From Clostridia bacterium (GTDB taxonomy: Bacteria; Bacillota; Clostridia; Christensenellales; Borkfalkiaceae): DNA of 44,997 bases. Within the stretch, counting starts at the first letter, position 1, and every line of letters starts with the position of its first letter. Made by a program: the position numbers and the translations under genes. Of the stretch, positions 15,730-25,078 are shown one piece after another. The notes beneath the pieces were generated by a model. It had not been told where the DNA came from, made no database searches, and saw nothing but the letters and a program-made list of their open reading frames with translations. Location of the stretch: NCBI GenBank assembly GCA_017466825.1, contig JAFTTJ010000002.1:1-44997 (forward strand), written 5' to 3'.

Positions 15730-17004
15730 TTAATTTTGTTTAAATTTGGTTGACTTGGCAACGCTTGGGTTAAAGCCAACTTCGGTATTGTCTTTAATGC
15801 GGCATCTTAAAACTTCAATTGGGTTTTCGCCCGTTTCAAAGCGGTAGTCGTTGCCGTTTTTCTTTATATATTCCTTAATTACTTTATGCGACGCCATTTG
15901 TTCAAGCGGGCAGTTTACCTTGGGGTTATACTCAAAAAATCTATGGTTTTCGGGTAGGGTGGAAATGTCTTTATAATCTTCTAAATCGCCCGTATATTGC
16001 ACCGTGTTTGCAATAATATCCTTGACGTAATCGACGTTGGAGTGAAGGGAAAGGGGGTCGGGAAATTCGGGGTCTAAAATTACTTCCGTGTAGTCCTTTT
16101 TAGAGTATTTTTTCAAAAGGTCTACTGCGGCGTGCAAGTGTGAAACTTCCATTTGGAAGAAGTATTCCCAAAGTTTTTTGACGTTTTTATCCGTTTCGGT
16201 CATATAGTTAGACCAGTACACGAAACACTCGGTATACTCGTGCCAAAGATTGCATTCAAGCCAATCGGGCGAAGTATCTATTAGCGCGCCGTATTGCGTA
16301 ACGTGTTCTTCTTCAACAAGGCAAATTTCTTCAAAGAGTTTGCGCCCTAAATCGTTAATATAAAACGCCGATTGATTCATATAATAGTTCATAGTCTGCT
16401 GTTCGGCGGCAGTTATTATCATGGTGTTTAAAATCGTTTGCGTGCAAGCCTTTTTGCCGTTTATACATCTTTTTACGTTGTCAACGGGGTGGCGGTGGTG
16501 GGAAACGGTAGGTCTTGCCGGGGTTATTTCGGTGTAACCGCCAACTAGTCTTTCGGCGTGCACGCCGTAGTCCATATCGAGTAGGTTAGAGTAGCGGTAA
16601 AGGTGATCAAAGTCTTCAAGTAGGGCAAAGTCAAGGGCTTTTTTAACGTAAAAGTCCTTTTCTTTTTGAGCCATTTCGGCTGTTAAATCTACGGCTAGTT
16701 GCTCGTAGGAAATAGTCGTTTCAAGTACCGTTTCGTCAACGGGTTTTAAGTTGACTATTTTTTGTTGTTGCTGTTTTTCCAAAAACCTAGTAAGCGAAAT
16801 GTCACGGCGCAGATCGGTGTTTGAAATATTGCGGTGCATTTGGTGTGAAAACCAGTTGGCTTCCCATTCCGCGCCCGCGGCGAGAATAATTCGCGTTTTG
16901 GTGTAGGGGTCTACTTCGTTTTTGTCGTAAGCCTTTGGGTAAAGGTCTTTAAAGGTTGAAATAAAACTTTCAGGTGCTAAAACTTTTTCTTTAAACGGAT
17001 TCAT
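15730..17004 (-). CDS. Large ferritin-like diiron-fold protein, function unknown
   Basis: 424 residues, mostly helical, soluble, no signal peptide. Candidate metal ligands in ferritin-like spacing are E130 with H134 (LLEDFDHLYR), E201 (TAAEQQT), E231-E233 with H234 (VEEEHVTQYG), E256 (HEYTE) and E286xxH289 (FQMEVSHLHA). These suggest one or two four-helix diiron modules. It is much longer than rubrerythrin or ferritin and has no rubredoxin-type cysteine pairs. The start is supported by AAAAAGGAGAAG upstream. It forms a - strand pair with the CNNM gene but with a terminator between. I do not know a named function; an oxygen or peroxide defence role is only a guess. Confidence 0.75.
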   Translation of the reverse strand: MNPFKEKVLAPESFISTFKDLYPKAYDKNEVDPYTKTRIILAAGAEWEANWFSHQMHRNISNTDLRRDISLTRFLEKQQQQKIVNLKPVDETVLETTISYEQLAVDLTAEMAQKEKDFYVKKALDFALLEDFDHLYRYSNLLDMDYGVHAERLVGGYTEITPARPTVSHHRHPVDNVKRCINGKKACTQTILNTMIITAAEQQTMNYYMNQSAFYINDLGRKLFEEICLVEEEHVTQYGALIDTSPDWLECNLWHEYTECFVYWSNYMTETDKNVKKLWEYFFQMEVSHLHAAVDLLKKYSKKDYTEVILDPEFPDPLSLHSNVDYVKDIIANTVQYTGDLEDYKDISTLPENHRFFEYNPKVNCPLEQMASHKVIKEYIKKNGNDYRFETGENPIEVLRCRIKDNTEVGFNPSVAKSTKFKQN

Positions 17005-17090
17005 ATTCTTCTCCTTTTTTGCCCGAAATGGGCTTTTGAAGAAGATTATTGCCTTAAAAAAAGTTTTTATACTTTAAAGTCAAAAATATC

Positions 17091-17126
17091 AAAAACCCCT
17101 TGATAAGTCGATTATCAAGGGGTTTT
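17091..17126. terminator. Terminator between CNNM and ferritin-like genes
   Basis: AAAACCCCTTGATAA (17092-17106) pairs with TTATCAAGGGGTTTT (17112-17126) around GTCGA. It ends the CNNM gene on the - strand. The core CCTTGATAA-loop-TTATCAAGG is the same as the 15691 terminator in opposite orientation. Confidence 0.85.
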
Positions 17127-17145
17127 AAGGTTGATTTAATAAAAA

Positions 17146-18447
17146 TTATTCGTCTTTTTCGCCCGATTCGTCCTCGGGTTTAATTATGACTTTAATTTCA
17201 AGCACTTTTCTTAAATTGCGCTTTACGACTGTAATTTCAAGGTTGTTAAAGTCGAAAGTTGTGCCGATTGCGGGTATGTCGCCTATCCTTTCAATAACCC
17301 AACCCGAAACGGTATTCGAGTCGCTTTCTTCGTCTTCGTCTTGGTCGAAAAGTTCGTAAAAATCGGTGAGTTCGGCGTTGCCGTCAACGAGATAAGTTTG
17401 GTCGTCAACTTTGGTAAAGTAATCGACTACTTCGTCGTGTTCGTCCCAAATTTCACCTACTAATTCTTCCAAAATATCTTCAAGCGTTACTATGCCGAGC
17501 GTACCGCCGTACTCGTCCAAAACGGTTGCCATATGCACCTTTTGTTTTTGAAGGGTACGGAGTAGTACGGAAATCTTCATGTGTTCGGTGGCGATAGCCA
17601 TTGAAGTTATAAGACCTTTTATATTTTTCGTACCGCCAAGGTATGCGTTGAAAAAGTCCTTTTCGTGTATCATACCTATTATGGTGTCAATCGAATTTTT
17701 ATAAACGGGCACGCGTGAAAAGCCGTTTTTCAAAAATACGTCTTTAATCTCGTCCATAGGCGTATCCATTTCGATCGCTATAACGTTTACCCTAGGCACT
17801 AAAATATCGCCTACTTCAACGTCGTTAAATTCAATTGCACCCGAAATGAGTTCGGTTTCGCTTTCGTCTAAAGTGCCGTCTTCGCTGGCTTCTTCAACGT
17901 AAGTTAAAAGTTCTTCTTCAGTAATTACGTCTTCATTGTTAAACTTAAATACTTTGGTTAATAAAAGTTTCCAGCCCGAAAAAATAATGTTTAAGGGGTA
18001 GAGAATTACGATAAAGAAGGAAATGGGATAACTCAAAATACTCGCTAATTTTTCAGGTGATTCTTTTGCGAGAGTTTTGGGGGTTATTTCCCCGAAAATA
18101 AGTACGATTACGGTCGTTACCGCCGTTGAAACGATTTCGGCAATTCCTGCGTTGCTGACGATTAACATGCCGAACATTACGCCTGCAATCGTCGTCAAGA
18201 TAATGTTGACTAAGTTGTTTCCTATTAAAATAGTGAACAATAATCTGTCGTAATTTTCGGTTAAGGCAAGGGCTTTTTTAGCCCCGTTGCTTCCGTCTTC
18301 GGAAATCATTTTAAGCCTTGCTTTGTTGACTGAAGTAAAGGCGGTTTCGGTTGCCGAAAAGAACGCCGAGAGTAAGACGAGCAAAATAAGTGATACGATA
18401 TAGATAGTCAATAAATTGCCGTCTAAAGGGGGTTGGTCTGATTCCAT
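17146..18447 (-). CDS. CNNM/CorC (HlyC) family membrane protein
   Basis: A 433-residue DUF21-CBS-CorC_HlyC protein, known in other bacteria as a Mg2+/cation efflux or homeostasis factor (for example CorB, YhdP, YtfL relatives). The start is set at 18447 (MESDQPPL) because AAGGAG lies 10 nt upstream; the longer reading frame has no RBS. Residues 10-190 hold the DUF21 membrane domain with SAFFSATETAFTSVNKARL and FGEITPKTLAKE. Two CBS repeats follow (LVPRVNVIAIEMDTP, FSRVPVYKNSIDTIIGMIHEKDF) with DEYGGTLGIVTLEDILEELVGEI, and the C-terminal acidic domain ends near DESGEKDE. It has its own promoter at 18499-18527. Confidence 0.92.
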   Translation of the reverse strand: MESDQPPLDGNLLTIYIVSLILLVLLSAFFSATETAFTSVNKARLKMISEDGSNGAKKALALTENYDRLLFTILIGNNLVNIILTTIAGVMFGMLIVSNAGIAEIVSTAVTTVIVLIFGEITPKTLAKESPEKLASILSYPISFFIVILYPLNIIFSGWKLLLTKVFKFNNEDVITEEELLTYVEEASEDGTLDESETELISGAIEFNDVEVGDILVPRVNVIAIEMDTPMDEIKDVFLKNGFSRVPVYKNSIDTIIGMIHEKDFFNAYLGGTKNIKGLITSMAIATEHMKISVLLRTLQKQKVHMATVLDEYGGTLGIVTLEDILEELVGEIWDEHDEVVDYFTKVDDQTYLVDGNAELTDFYELFDQDEDEESDSNTVSGWVIERIGDIPAIGTTFDFNNLEITVVKRNLRKVLEIKVIIKPEDESGEKDE

Positions 18448-18498
18448 GATGTACTCCTTGTATGATTTTATTCGCCACTTGGCAAATAATTGAGTAGT

Positions 18499-18527
18499 AT
18501 TATAACATATAAAACGCAAAAAGTAAA
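18499..18527 (-). promoter_or_regulatory. Promoter of CNNM gene
   Basis: On the - strand, TTTACT (18522-18527), 17-nt spacer and TATAAT (18499-18504), about 50 nt from the ATG. Confidence 0.65.
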
Positions 18528-18616
18528 CCATTTTAGTATATATTTAGCCTTTTAGCGATAAATATCCTTAAAAAACTGATAAAAACGTCTTTAAATTTAA
18601 CCTTTGCGTCAAAGCG

Positions 18617-18646
18617 TTGACAAAATAGTGCAATATATTGTATAAT
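18617..18646 (+). promoter_or_regulatory. Promoter of glycine-rich lipoprotein gene
   Basis: TTGACA (18617-18622), 18-nt spacer, TATAAT (18641-18646). Divergent from the CNNM promoter with about 90 bp between -35 boxes. Confidence 0.8.
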
Positions 18647-18688
18647 AATAAATGTATAATAAAGCGAACCTTATTTATTGGGGGCAAC

Positions 18689-20611
18689 ATGAAAAATTTG
18701 AAAAGACTACTTATAATTTGTTTTATAATTGCCGTTTCGGCGTTTGCCGTTTCGTGCGCGCCGAGAGAGATTTTTAAGGGCAACGACGGCATGGGTAATT
18801 TTGGTCAAGTAGACAAATACGAAACGGGCGAGCCCGTCGTAATTTACTTAAACGACCAAACGGAAACGACGATTTCGTCCGTCGCTTCAATAAAGCCTAT
18901 GTTAGGTTATTTTGACGAAAAGGTTGAAATAGTTTCGCCCGCTATCGAAGATTCTTCGGTTGCCGTTATCGACGGCGAAGTTATTCGCCCCGTCGGCGTT
19001 GGTAAAACCAATTTTACTTGGCAGTTTCAAGACGTTTTAATCACTCAGGAAATAACCGTGCATAGCGGTGCGAAAAACGTTACCGACCTTTCGCTTTTAG
19101 GCTCGGAAGACGGTAACTTTTACGTCGGCAAAACCTATTCGTTAAGTTCGATAAATTCGTCTAACTGTCCCGTTTCGGAACTTGAAATCGAAGTTGCTAC
19201 CCCCTATGAAAGTGTGGATAGCGACAGTTTGGTGAGCGTGGACGAAAACGGGAATATCACCATCGTCGGTTTGGGTGAGTTTGACGTTTGGGTACACTCT
19301 AAAACGAATAAAGACGACGTTGGCGCAAAGGTTAGAGTGTCGCCTGCTTTTGCAACCCTTGAAATAGATTCTGCAGTAGAAAGTTATTTTAGTAGCGCAA
19401 TCGAAAACGACGGCGTGCTTACCGCCGAAGAATTGGCAACCGTTGAAAAACTTTCCTTTGACGGTTTCGTCAATTTACAAACGGCAAGCGTAGATAGCGT
19501 TTTCCCCGCTTTAAAAACGATAGAAGTAAGGCTTGGTTCAATCATTTACAATGATCGATTCGAAATTCTCGACGGAAAATACGATTGGAAGATTATCGGA
19601 ACGGAAAATACGGATTATTCGCTTTATTTTTCGACTAACGACTGTCAAGATATTAAGGTTGAGTTTGAAAACGTAATCGCTCGAAGCGTAGATCTTTCAG
19701 CGGCGCAAAGCGCAGTCGTAACCCTTGCGGGAACGAACTCGTTTACAGGAAATTCTTCAATTGACGGAGTAGGTTCGTTTGCGATTAAAGCAAACGCTTT
19801 AAATTTAAAATTAAAAGGCCATTCTAATTCTACCTTTACGGGTGGAAACAGCGGTGGTGGAGCAGTTGGCGGAATAGGCGTTTACGTGCTAGACGAGTTG
19901 TCGGTGCAAGGTGAAACCCAAAGCGCTAATTTCAACGTTTACGGCGGTAAAGGCGGCGACGCTTTAGATGGCGGTTATACGGGCGGTAAAGGCGGTACTG
20001 CAATTTATTGTTCTAATAAGTTTAGCGTTTCGGGTAGCGTAAACGCTAATATAGTCGGCGGTAAAGGCGGAAAAGGCGGTCTTGGCGTAACGGGGGACAC
20101 AGGTCCTTCGGGCGCGAAAGGCAACAATGAAAGCCAGGGCAAAGATCCGACTTACGGATATGACGGTCGCCCCGGCGGTAAAGGATATCAAGGCGGGAAA
20201 GGCGGTACTGGCGGTACTGGTGGAGATTGTATCGTTTCCGTATTTTACGAAGTTCCCTTCGGCGACGTAACTTTAAACTTAATCACGGGTGACGGCGGCG
20301 ACGGTGGAAAAGGCGGTCGCGGTGGAAAAGGCGGTCGCGGTGGTAACGGTGGCGACGACGATAATTGGAGTTTCGTAGGCATAGGCGATATGGCCGGCGG
20401 TTCGGGCGGATCGGGCGGTCCCGGTGGGGACGGCGGTTATGGCGGAGACGGCGGCGCTGCAGGTACTCCCTTTAATTATACCGACGTAGGCGACGCTTTT
20501 GACTATATTACCTGTGTAATTCAAAGTGGTTCGAGCGGATTAAGCGGAGCGACGGGCGACGTAGGCTATCAAGGCGACAACGGTAGCCACGGCGACGGCG
20601 GTAAAATGTAA
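18689..20611 (+). CDS. Glycine-rich surface lipoprotein with Big-like domains
   Basis: 640 residues from ATG 18689, which follows GGGGG; an upstream in-frame ATG at 18638 overlaps the -10 box. The signal peptide ends in the lipobox AVSC with C23, so it is a secreted lipoprotein. Residues about 70-250 contain two Big_2-like segments (VIDGEVIRPVGVGKTNFTW; VSVDENGNITIVGLGEFDV). From about 415 to the end it is dominated by GGxGGx repeats (GGKGGKGG, GGRGGKGGRGGNGG, GGSGGSGGPGGDGG), interrupted by a few non-repetitive stretches. Such GGx repeats resemble polyglycine-II helix bundles of phage tip adhesins and snow-flea antifreeze protein. It may be an adhesin or surface-coat protein; the function is not known. 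Confidence 0.8.
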   Translation: MKNLKRLLIICFIIAVSAFAVSCAPREIFKGNDGMGNFGQVDKYETGEPVVIYLNDQTETTISSVASIKPMLGYFDEKVEIVSPAIEDSSVAVIDGEVIRPVGVGKTNFTWQFQDVLITQEITVHSGAKNVTDLSLLGSEDGNFYVGKTYSLSSINSSNCPVSELEIEVATPYESVDSDSLVSVDENGNITIVGLGEFDVWVHSKTNKDDVGAKVRVSPAFATLEIDSAVESYFSSAIENDGVLTAEELATVEKLSFDGFVNLQTASVDSVFPALKTIEVRLGSIIYNDRFEILDGKYDWKIIGTENTDYSLYFSTNDCQDIKVEFENVIARSVDLSAAQSAVVTLAGTNSFTGNSSIDGVGSFAIKANALNLKLKGHSNSTFTGGNSGGGAVGGIGVYVLDELSVQGETQSANFNVYGGKGGDALDGGYTGGKGGTAIYCSNKFSVSGSVNANIVGGKGGKGGLGVTGDTGPSGAKGNNESQGKDPTYGYDGRPGGKGYQGGKGGTGGTGGDCIVSVFYEVPFGDVTLNLITGDGGDGGKGGRGGKGGRGGNGGDDDNWSFVGIGDMAGGSGGSGGPGGDGGYGGDGGAAGTPFNYTDVGDAFDYITCVIQSGSSGLSGATGDVGYQGDNGSHGDGGKM

Positions 20612-20623
20612 AATGATTAATTT

Positions 20624-20653
20624 AGGCTTTACCTTTCGGTAGAGCCTTTTTTT
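20624..20653 (+). terminator. Terminator after glycine-rich lipoprotein
   Basis: AGGCTTTACC (20624-20633), loop TTTC, GGTAGAGCCT (20638-20647), then TTTTTT. One G-T wobble. Confidence 0.88.
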
Positions 20654-20757
20654 ACGCAATAAGGGGTGAAAGGGCTTGAAAAAAGAGATAAAACGGCTAG
20701 TTTTGAGAAAAAACGGTGAAATAAAAGTGAACGATTTAGATAAATTTTTACTCACGC

Positions 20758-20786
20758 TTGACAAACGATTATATTGAGTTTATAAT
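20758..20786 (+). promoter_or_regulatory. tldD promoter
   Basis: TTGACA (20758-20763), 17-nt spacer, TATAAT (20781-20786), 32 nt before the ATG. Confidence 0.85.
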
Positions 20787-20818
20787 TTATTCTACTTTAA
20801 TAATATAAGGGGGATAAT

Positions 20819-22210
20819 ATGCCTTTTTCAAGATATTTAGACTCAAAGAGAGAGTGCCTTCGTTCTCTCGTAAAAGAACTCGGTCAAAAGTTTGAATTCG
20901 TCAGCGTTTTAGGTACTGACTGTCAAGCGACCGTATATATGGCAAACAAAAACGTTTCGTCGGTTAGAGACGGCTCGGGTGAGTGCGGTTTCGTAGTAAA
21001 AATGCACGACGGTAAGACCTTTTACGAATATTCTTTAAGCGAAATTTCGGGGGATATGAAAATTCTTGCCGACAAAATTTCGTCGAGCGCAAAATTCGTC
21101 GGCGACATAGATACCGTTCAAGGCGCAAGCGTAAAGGACGAACCGCTCGTAAAATCTTTCGTTAGAGAGTCGGATTTTAGCAAGTTTACCGACGGGGAAC
21201 TCCTCGCTTTTTGCGAAAGGTTAAAAGACGAGATAATCGCAAAGGATGAAAAGGCTGTAAACGCAGCGGTAATGCTTCAACCTTACACCGTTTCAAAAAT
21301 TTATATTTCAAAAAATAGAGAACTTGACCAACATTACGGTTGGGCAAACGGCATTTGCACGGTGACCTATTTTGACGGCAAAATCGTTCAGCCGAGAGAA
21401 GGGCATCACTATTACCTTATTTCCGAAGTTTTAGAAAATCTTCCTAAAAAGGTTGATAAACTCTTGGACAAGGCTCGCCATTTAGCAAAAGCAACCCCCA
21501 TAACTCCCGGCGTTTACGACGTTATTACCGACAGTTCTATAACGGGGCTTATCGCTCACGAAGCCTTTGGACATGGGGTTGAAATGGATCAGTTCGTAAA
21601 GGATAGAGCGCTTGCAAAAGAGTACGTTGGCAAATACGTCGCTTCGCCTATCGCAAACATGCGTGACGGCGCAGGCGCAACCCTTTCAGCCGCTTCTTAC
21701 TTTTTTGACGACGACGGCGTTTTAGCGCACGACACCCAAATTATAAAAGACGGAATTTTAGTAACGGGCATATCCGACGTCGTTTCGGCGTCCGTTTTAG
21801 GTACAGAACCCACGGGCAACGGCAGAAGAGAGTCCTACAAGCGCAAGGCTTATTCAAGGATGACCAACACCTTTTTTGAAAAGGGCAACGACAAACTTGA
21901 AGATATGATAAAGTCCATAAAGCACGGCTATATGCTCTTTGAAACCAACAACGGCATGGAAGATCCCAAAAACTGGCAAATTCAATGCACGGCGGAATAC
22001 GGCATAGAGATTATAGACGGCCGTCTTACCGAAAATTACGTTTCCCCCGTCGTTATGAGCGGTAGCGTACCCGAACTTTTAAAGTCTATCAGTATGATTT
22101 CGGACGACTTTGAAGTTATAGGCTCGGGCAGTTGCGGTAAGGGATATAAAGAATGGGTTAAGGTCTCGGACGGCGGACCTTGCTTAAAGGTTAAGGTGAA
22201 ACTCGCATGA
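20819..22210 (+). CDS. tldD: TldD metalloprotease subunit
   Basis: The catalytic subunit of the TldD/TldE protease, a cytosolic zinc enzyme that trims unfolded peptides and matures some ribosomal peptides (microcin B17 leader, CcdA antitoxin) in E. coli. The 463-residue length is normal. The zinc motif is HEAFGH (H247, E248, H252) in GLIAHEAFGHGVEMDQF. The start has GGGGGAT upstream. The stop overlaps the ATG of the next gene by four bases (ATGA), so the two subunits are coupled. No RiPP precursor or antitoxin substrate is seen beside it. Confidence 0.95.
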   Translation: MPFSRYLDSKRECLRSLVKELGQKFEFVSVLGTDCQATVYMANKNVSSVRDGSGECGFVVKMHDGKTFYEYSLSEISGDMKILADKISSSAKFVGDIDTVQGASVKDEPLVKSFVRESDFSKFTDGELLAFCERLKDEIIAKDEKAVNAAVMLQPYTVSKIYISKNRELDQHYGWANGICTVTYFDGKIVQPREGHHYYLISEVLENLPKKVDKLLDKARHLAKATPITPGVYDVITDSSITGLIAHEAFGHGVEMDQFVKDRALAKEYVGKYVASPIANMRDGAGATLSAASYFFDDDGVLAHDTQIIKDGILVTGISDVVSASVLGTEPTGNGRRESYKRKAYSRMTNTFFEKGNDKLEDMIKSIKHGYMLFETNNGMEDPKNWQIQCTAEYGIEIIDGRLTENYVSPVVMSGSVPELLKSISMISDDFEVIGSGSCGKGYKEWVKVSDGGPCLKVKVKLA

Positions 22211-23478
22211 TTGACGTTATTAAATTATTAAAGGAAAATAAAGAAATTACCGACTACAAAGTAAACGGTTTTAAGGCGGCTTCTTACGAACATTTTTACG
22301 TAAAGGGCAAACTTGAAACGGTTAGGGTAACCGACACCGAAGACGCTACCGTAACCGTCTACGTCGACGGCGACGGCGTCAAGGGCGATTCGTCTTTTTC
22401 GGTATACTCGTCAATGACTGAAGAACAGGTTAAAGATAAAATTTCGGCGGCGGCTCAAAGGGCTAAACTCGTTAAAAATAAGCCCTACGATTTACCCGTT
22501 GGCGACAAACTCGACGTAAGCATTAAATCTAATATAGAAGAGCACGATCCTGCGGACTTGGCGCATAAAATAGCAAAGGCGGTGGAAAAGGCGGACTGTT
22601 ATAAAAACGGCTCTATCAACGCCTTAGAAATCTTTATTTATAAGGAAACTTCTACCGTTATAAACAGTAGGGGGATAGAAAATAGCCAAGTAGGCTACCG
22701 CGCAATGATCGAAGCGATACCCACTTGGACGGAAAAGGGCGAATCGGTAGAACTTTACGAAGCCTACCACTTTACCGACTTTAACGCAGACGAAATCACC
22801 GCCGAAATCGACGAGAGAATGAGAGAAGTTAGAGATAGGCGAGTTGCGGTAAAGCCACAGCCTTGCACGGCTAACGTCGTTTTACCCGCAAAGGAATTTT
22901 CAAGCGTTATTAGAGAGATAACGGACAGTTTAAACTTCGTTTCGGTATACTCTCACGCCAACGTCTTTTCAAAGGGAGATAAAATTCAAAAAGCGCCCGT
23001 CGGCGACCTTTTGACGGTAACCATGCGCCACGAAGTAAAAGGCAGTAGATTTTCGGCTGTGTTCGACGGCGACGGCGTTACTTTAAAGGATAAAGTAGTA
23101 ATAGACGGGGGCGTTGCTTCGGCTTACTACGGCTCGCATAGATTCGGCTCGTATTTAGGTGAAGAAATAACGGGTAATCTCGGTTGCGTTGGCGTTGAAA
23201 AGGGTACTTTAACTCAAGAAGAAATCGAATTAGAGCCCTATTTCGAGTGCGTTTCGCTCTCGGGTATTCAACTCGATTTATACAACGACTATATCGGTGG
23301 CGAAATCCGCCTTGCCTACTACTTTGACGGCAAGACGAAAACCCCCGTTACGGGCATTTCAATGAGCGCAAAACTATCCGACGTTTTAAACGATATCCGT
23401 CTTTCTCAGAAGACGGTGGTAAAAGGCGCTTACGAAGGACCTGAAAAAGTTCTTGTTAAAAATATGACCATAGTTTAA
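22207..23478 (+). CDS. pmbA: TldE/PmbA protease subunit
   Basis: The non-catalytic partner of TldD, 423 residues, lacking HExxxH as expected for TldE. The family core is visible in AVFDGDGVTLKDKVVIDGGVASAYYGSHRFGSYLGEEITGN-like residues 280-322 and the C-terminal GISMSAKLSDVLNDIRLS. It overlaps tldD by four bases. A weak AACGTA/TACGTT hairpin follows, and then a new promoter. Confidence 0.93.
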   Translation: MIDVIKLLKENKEITDYKVNGFKAASYEHFYVKGKLETVRVTDTEDATVTVYVDGDGVKGDSSFSVYSSMTEEQVKDKISAAAQRAKLVKNKPYDLPVGDKLDVSIKSNIEEHDPADLAHKIAKAVEKADCYKNGSINALEIFIYKETSTVINSRGIENSQVGYRAMIEAIPTWTEKGESVELYEAYHFTDFNADEITAEIDERMREVRDRRVAVKPQPCTANVVLPAKEFSSVIREITDSLNFVSVYSHANVFSKGDKIQKAPVGDLLTVTMRHEVKGSRFSAVFDGDGVTLKDKVVIDGGVASAYYGSHRFGSYLGEEITGNLGCVGVEKGTLTQEEIELEPYFECVSLSGIQLDLYNDYIGGEIRLAYYFDGKTKTPVTGISMSAKLSDVLNDIRLSQKTVVKGAYEGPEKVLVKNMTIV

Positions 23479-23539
23479 AAACGTACGCGGTTTTTCGGCT
23501 TACGTTAAACGCCTAAAAGCCAAGTTTATAAATTCACTA

Positions 23540-23567
23540 TTGACAACCGTTAATTTTATGTTATAAT
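23540..23567 (+). promoter_or_regulatory. Promoter of paired lipoprotein genes
   Basis: TTGACA (23540-23545), 16-nt spacer, TATAAT (23562-23567), 32 nt upstream of the first lipoprotein ATG. Confidence 0.85.
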
Positions 23568-23598
23568 AAAATTATAAAAGACGGTTAAAGGAGTTGAA

Positions 23599-25029
23599 AT
23601 GAAAAAGATATTAGTAGTTTTGCTCAGTTTAATATTTACATTTTCGCTATTTGGTTGCGAAAAAATCCCAAGGCCGTCTAGCGAGCCTGAAAAAGAATCG
23701 GTTTCCGAATCCGTTTATGAAGAGCCTACCGACCCGATTATTGCTTGCGGAACGGTAAATCTTGCCGACGAAATAGCCGTATTTTCGCAAATTTTCGATA
23801 ACGATTTCGTAAATATCACGGCTAATCTTCAATCGCCGATAGGCGGTGAGTATCACGACTTAGTCGTTACTTTAAACGCAAGGCGCACTTATAGTGGCTA
23901 TGACGTTATTATCGTCGGCGATTTGGCAGGTTGGCGCGATACGGAAGTCGTCGTCCCCTATTTTAGGGTATGGTACGTTGGCGGTTACTACGCTTATGAA
24001 ATTGCCGAAGGTCCGTCGGTTGGCGATATGGCTTTTGAGAGTGGCAAAGGTCTTACCTTTAATCAATTCGTAAGCTTATTAAACGAAAAAATTTATCAAG
24101 ACGACGCTTTAAGACTTACTTACCAAGCCCTGAAGCCCGAACTCGCAAACAATTTTAAAGGCTTTAAGTATAGTCAAGGCGAGCAGAGTTTTTCAAATCT
24201 TTACGCCGAGTTGCTCGATAAAGTCGAAGAGTATCAAAACCGCCCCGTTTACGAGTTTATCGTAGAAGGGCTTATGGGTATAGGGCTTACCGACGGCGAA
24301 AAATTGCAAACTCTTGAAAATCAAATTATAGAAATATGCTCGGGCAATCCGTCCCTTGCGGTGTTTGTAGATAGGGCAATCGCCCTTATCAACGGCTATT
24401 TGCCCGTTTACGCTCAAATCGACTTAAAGGGTATGGTAGATAGTCTTCAAACGGCGCTCGGGCTTACAACCGCTGAAATAATCGCTAATCTCAAGGCTCA
24501 AAACCCCGACCTTGAAAGTCTTTTGCGCAGTCCTAAAGACGGCGAAACGCTATACGATTATACAAGAAGTTTTTTAAGGCTTATTTCAATGGATATGTTA
24601 GCCCAACAGTTTGGCGGCGGTCAAGACGCTACTTTCGACCTTGTTGCAAAAGGTCTTATTGAAAAGAGCAAGCAAGTAACCCTTGCGGATTTTATTGCAA
24701 CCCTTCCTACGGATATCGACGCTTGGGTAGAAACTGTCGACGAAAAATACCGTCAAACGGTTAAGGATATCGTAGCGCAAATCAAAAATTATATCGACGG
24801 AAAAGAGTCTGTTATTCCCCGTGGGGACGCTGTCGCTCAGTATTCTCTTTTAGTTGACGAAAGCGGAAGACCTGTTGCTTTTGGATGCAGGGTAGACGCT
24901 CAACTTTACCCCAACGAGAGCCTTGAAGGGCTTGAAAACGGCTTGACTTATTACGCTGGTTTAACCGTCGAATTAAATTACGAAGACCAAGGCGCGAAAT
25001 TTGAAATTCCGTCGTTGGGCGTGGCGTAA
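23599..25029 (+). CDS. Secreted lipoprotein with Ser-Glu-Val linker (paralogue 1)
   Basis: 476 residues. The signal peptide has lipobox LFGC (C20). A low-complexity linker (residues about 26-45, EPEKESVSESVYEEP) follows. The rest is a helical/beta body with no motif I recognise. Shared features with the next gene are the segment GxVNLADEIAVFSQIFDNDFVNITA near 50 and the TYQALKPEL and YDYTRSFLRLISMDMLAQQ stretches, so the two are tandem paralogues. The RBS is AAAGGAG. Likely exported and membrane-tethered; role unknown. Confidence 0.78.
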   Translation: MKKILVVLLSLIFTFSLFGCEKIPRPSSEPEKESVSESVYEEPTDPIIACGTVNLADEIAVFSQIFDNDFVNITANLQSPIGGEYHDLVVTLNARRTYSGYDVIIVGDLAGWRDTEVVVPYFRVWYVGGYYAYEIAEGPSVGDMAFESGKGLTFNQFVSLLNEKIYQDDALRLTYQALKPELANNFKGFKYSQGEQSFSNLYAELLDKVEEYQNRPVYEFIVEGLMGIGLTDGEKLQTLENQIIEICSGNPSLAVFVDRAIALINGYLPVYAQIDLKGMVDSLQTALGLTTAEIIANLKAQNPDLESLLRSPKDGETLYDYTRSFLRLISMDMLAQQFGGGQDATFDLVAKGLIEKSKQVTLADFIATLPTDIDAWVETVDEKYRQTVKDIVAQIKNYIDGKESVIPRGDAVAQYSLLVDESGRPVAFGCRVDAQLYPNESLEGLENGLTYYAGLTVELNYEDQGAKFEIPSLGVA

Positions 25030-25078
25030 AACTACATTTAAAACCAATCGAACTTAAACAGTTCAAAAGGAGAGATAT

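Noticed and set aside
20676-20777. Possible 33-residue ORF starting TTG (LKKEIKRLVL...)
   Set aside because: Only weak purine-rich sequence upstream, and it overlaps the -35 hexamer of the tldD promoter; open length is within chance.
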